Part shown: positions 5,705-6,025 of the stretch, in pieces
How the letters are laid out: every line of letters begins with the position of its first letter
Numbering within the stretch: position 1 is the stretch's first letter
Assembly (NCBI GenBank): GCA_016293155.1
Contig: JAEDEU010000096.1
Coordinates: 1 to 6,025 of the forward strand
DNA from: Clostridiaceae bacterium
GTDB lineage: Bacteria > Bacillota > Clostridia > Oscillospirales > Butyricicoccaceae
Length of the DNA stretch: 6,025 nucleotides
Direction: 5' to 3'
Position numbers and translations under genes: made by a program
Notes under the pieces: generated by a model
The model's database searches: none
The model's input: only the letters and a program-made list of their open reading frames with translations
What the model was told of the DNA's origin: nothing

Positions 5705-5812
5705 AGGATGGTACTGTTCCAAAACCATCCGGGGTGTTTTATCAAAGCGACCTGCAGGGGTAATCAGAAAAAGTCCGGTACACTGTGCATTACAGTGTTT
5801 CCGGACTTTTTT
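5705..5812 (+). ncRNA. Candidate small regulatory RNA, about 108 nt, unrecognised family
   Basis: The interval between a good promoter and a strong terminator contains no credible ORF. The predicted RNA opens with a hairpin: GGATGGT (5706-5712) pairs with ACCATCC (5724-5730) around an 11-base loop. A mostly unpaired middle of about 37 bases follows, then the terminator stem and U-tract. I recognise no signature of SRP RNA, 6S RNA, tmRNA, RNase P RNA or a common riboswitch. It is divergent from the LytTR response regulator gene and downstream of repeat pair B, so control by that regulator is plausible. An ATG at 5708 opens a frame that runs through the terminator, so it is not considered real. 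Boundaries are predictions. Confidence 0.5.
5768..5812 (+). terminator. Bidirectional intrinsic terminator closing the candidate small RNA
   Basis: AAAAAGTCCGG (5768-5778) pairs with CCGGACTTTTT (5801-5811), and CACTGT (5781-5786) with ACAGTG (5792-5797), with a small internal loop between them and a 5-base apical loop. Six T (5807-5812) follow on the plus strand and five T on the minus strand. tRNA-Leu already has a dedicated terminator at 5862-5909, so this hairpin is best explained by a plus-strand transcript, with backup termination on the minus strand. Confidence 0.88.
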
Positions 5813-5828
5813 GGTTCGCGGTTTATCA

Positions 5829-5857
5829 TTGATTTTCCGCACAGATTCCTGTATAAT
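5829..5857 (+). promoter_or_regulatory. Possible plus-strand promoter reading antisense into tRNA-Leu
   Basis: TTGATT (5829-5834), a 17-base spacer and a perfect TATAAT (5852-5857) on the plus strand. A start near 5864 would send a transcript through the reverse complement of the tRNA terminator and of tRNA-Leu, beyond the window. No gene is visible to receive it, and AT-rich flanks produce such matches by chance, so confidence is limited despite the good hexamers. Confidence 0.35.
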
Positions 5858-5861
5858 ATAC

Positions 5862-5909
5862 AAAAAACAGCGCTGATCCAACACAAAAATTGCTGAATAA
5901 GCGCTGTTT
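5862..5909 (-). terminator. Terminator of tRNA-Leu
   Basis: AAACAGCGCT (5865-5874) pairs with AGCGCTGTTT (5900-5909), a perfect 10-bp stem. Inside the loop CAGCA/TGTTG can add a second 5-bp stem across a symmetric internal loop. On the minus strand the 3' arm runs into six T (5867-5862). It starts four bases after the encoded CCA. Confidence 0.85.
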
Positions 5910-5910
5910 C
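5882..5910 (+). repeat. Imperfect 30-base direct repeat, copy B
   Basis: CACAAAAAT, then TG, CTGAA, T, AAGCGCTGTTTC. It is the partner of 5460-5489 and forms one arm and most of the loop of the tRNA-Leu terminator. Copy A lacks the pairing arm, so it is not a terminator. Confidence 0.6.
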
Positions 5911-5912
5911 TC

Positions 5913-5996
5913 TGGTGCCGATAGCCGGACTTGAACCGGCACGGATTGCTCCGCCGCATTTTGAGTGCGGTGCGTCTGCCATTTCGCCATATCGGC
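5913..5996 (-). tRNA. tRNA-Leu, anticodon CAA (reads UUG)
   Basis: All parts of a class II tRNA can be folded. The acceptor stem is GCCGATA/TATCGGC with discriminator A and encoded CCA (5913-5915). The D stem is GCG/CGC. The anticodon stem CCGCA/TGCGG holds loop CTCAAAA, giving anticodon CAA. A long variable arm CGGA-GCAA-TCCG follows, then the T arm GCCGG-TTCAAGT-CCGGC. The long variable arm and discriminator A fit leucine. Length is 84 nt with CCA. It is a single-gene transcript with its own promoter and terminator. Confidence 0.97.
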
Positions 5997-6014
5997 ATGA
6001 CTCAATTGCAATTT

Positions 6015-6023
6015 ATTATAACA
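6015..6023 (-). promoter_or_regulatory. Extended -10 box of the tRNA-Leu promoter (the -35 is outside the window)
   Basis: On the minus strand TGTTATAAT gives a perfect -10 (6015-6020) with an extended TG (6022-6023). The predicted start near 6008 leaves about 12 bases before the mature 5' end at 5996, typical of a monocistronic tRNA. The -35 lies beyond the right edge. Confidence 0.75.
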
Positions 6024-6025
6024 CG

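Noticed and set aside
5734..5763. A 9-codon GTG-started frame inside the small-RNA candidate, considered as a signal peptide gene
   Set aside because: No convincing ribosome binding site and no peptide-precursor features; too short to support.
5840..5882. A minus-strand promoter TTGGAT-N17-TATTAT downstream of tRNA-Leu
   Set aside because: The -35 matches at only three of six positions and the elements lie inside the tRNA terminator and its U-tract, so a chance match is more likely.
5708..5896. A 62-residue plus-strand open frame within the small-RNA interval
   Set aside because: It would begin three bases after the predicted transcript start with no ribosome binding site, and it reads through a strong terminator.
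5882..5996. A tRNA-associated attachment site of an integrated element
   Set aside because: The direct repeat stops before the tRNA gene and includes no part of its 3' end, and no integrase or cargo gene lies between the copies.
5582..5998. A 138-residue minus-strand open frame with a hydrophobic C-terminal part
   Set aside because: Its first part translates tRNA-Leu, and it then passes through the tRNA terminator and the hairpin at 5768-5812. No ribosome binding site supports an internal start such as the ATG at 5728.
1..6025. CRISPR arrays, insertion sequences, phage genes, toxin-antitoxin pairs
   Set aside because: No regularly spaced long repeats, transposase or integrase frames, or paired small genes were found on either strand.

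Overview
The window reads as chromosomal DNA from a Gram-positive anaerobe of the class Clostridia, most likely an Oscillospiraceae/Ruminococcaceae-type gut bacterium. The support is strong purine-rich ribosome binding sites, sigma-A promoters with extended -10 boxes, U-tract terminators, a family of PLP proteins typical of Firmicutes, and GC-leaning codon choice. The taxonomic call is inference only.

All recognised genes lie on the minus strand, so they are read from high to low coordinates. From right to left: a tRNA-Leu(CAA) with encoded CCA, its own -10 box and its own terminator (5862-6023); a gene-free stretch of about 500 bases (5414-5912); an orphan LytTR response regulator (4733-5413) ending in a strong terminator; a single-gene unit for an 11-helix NSS-family sodium:amino-acid symporter (3197-4561) with its own promoter and terminator; a two-gene unit of a PLP aminotransferase and tryptophanyl-tRNA synthetase, 15 bases apart, behind a clear promoter (794-3007); and the N-terminal half of a second PLP enzyme of the methionine gamma-lyase-like ('aluminum resistance protein') family, running off the left edge (1-710). 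The protein genes share an amino-acid theme (uptake, transamination, charging, C-S lyase-like chemistry), but promoters and terminators split them into separate units.

The part worth a second look is the 5414-5912 intergenic region. It holds no convincing protein gene, yet is rich in signals. A plus-strand promoter (TTGGCA, 17 bases, TAGAAT) is followed about 70 bases later by a long terminator hairpin, which outlines a small RNA of about 108 nt at 5705-5812 diverging from the response regulator gene. Two pairs of 9-base direct repeats related to TTACTGCAA sit in the same region. Within each pair the copies are exactly 21 bases apart (12-base spacer), the geometry known for LytTR-domain regulators. 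One pair abuts the -35 box of the small-RNA promoter and the other lies upstream of the response regulator's own promoter. I infer a compact, possibly self-regulating response-regulator/small-RNA module, similar in layout to the AgrA P2/P3-RNAIII arrangement but with no kinase or peptide gene in view. This is read from sequence alone and is unproven.
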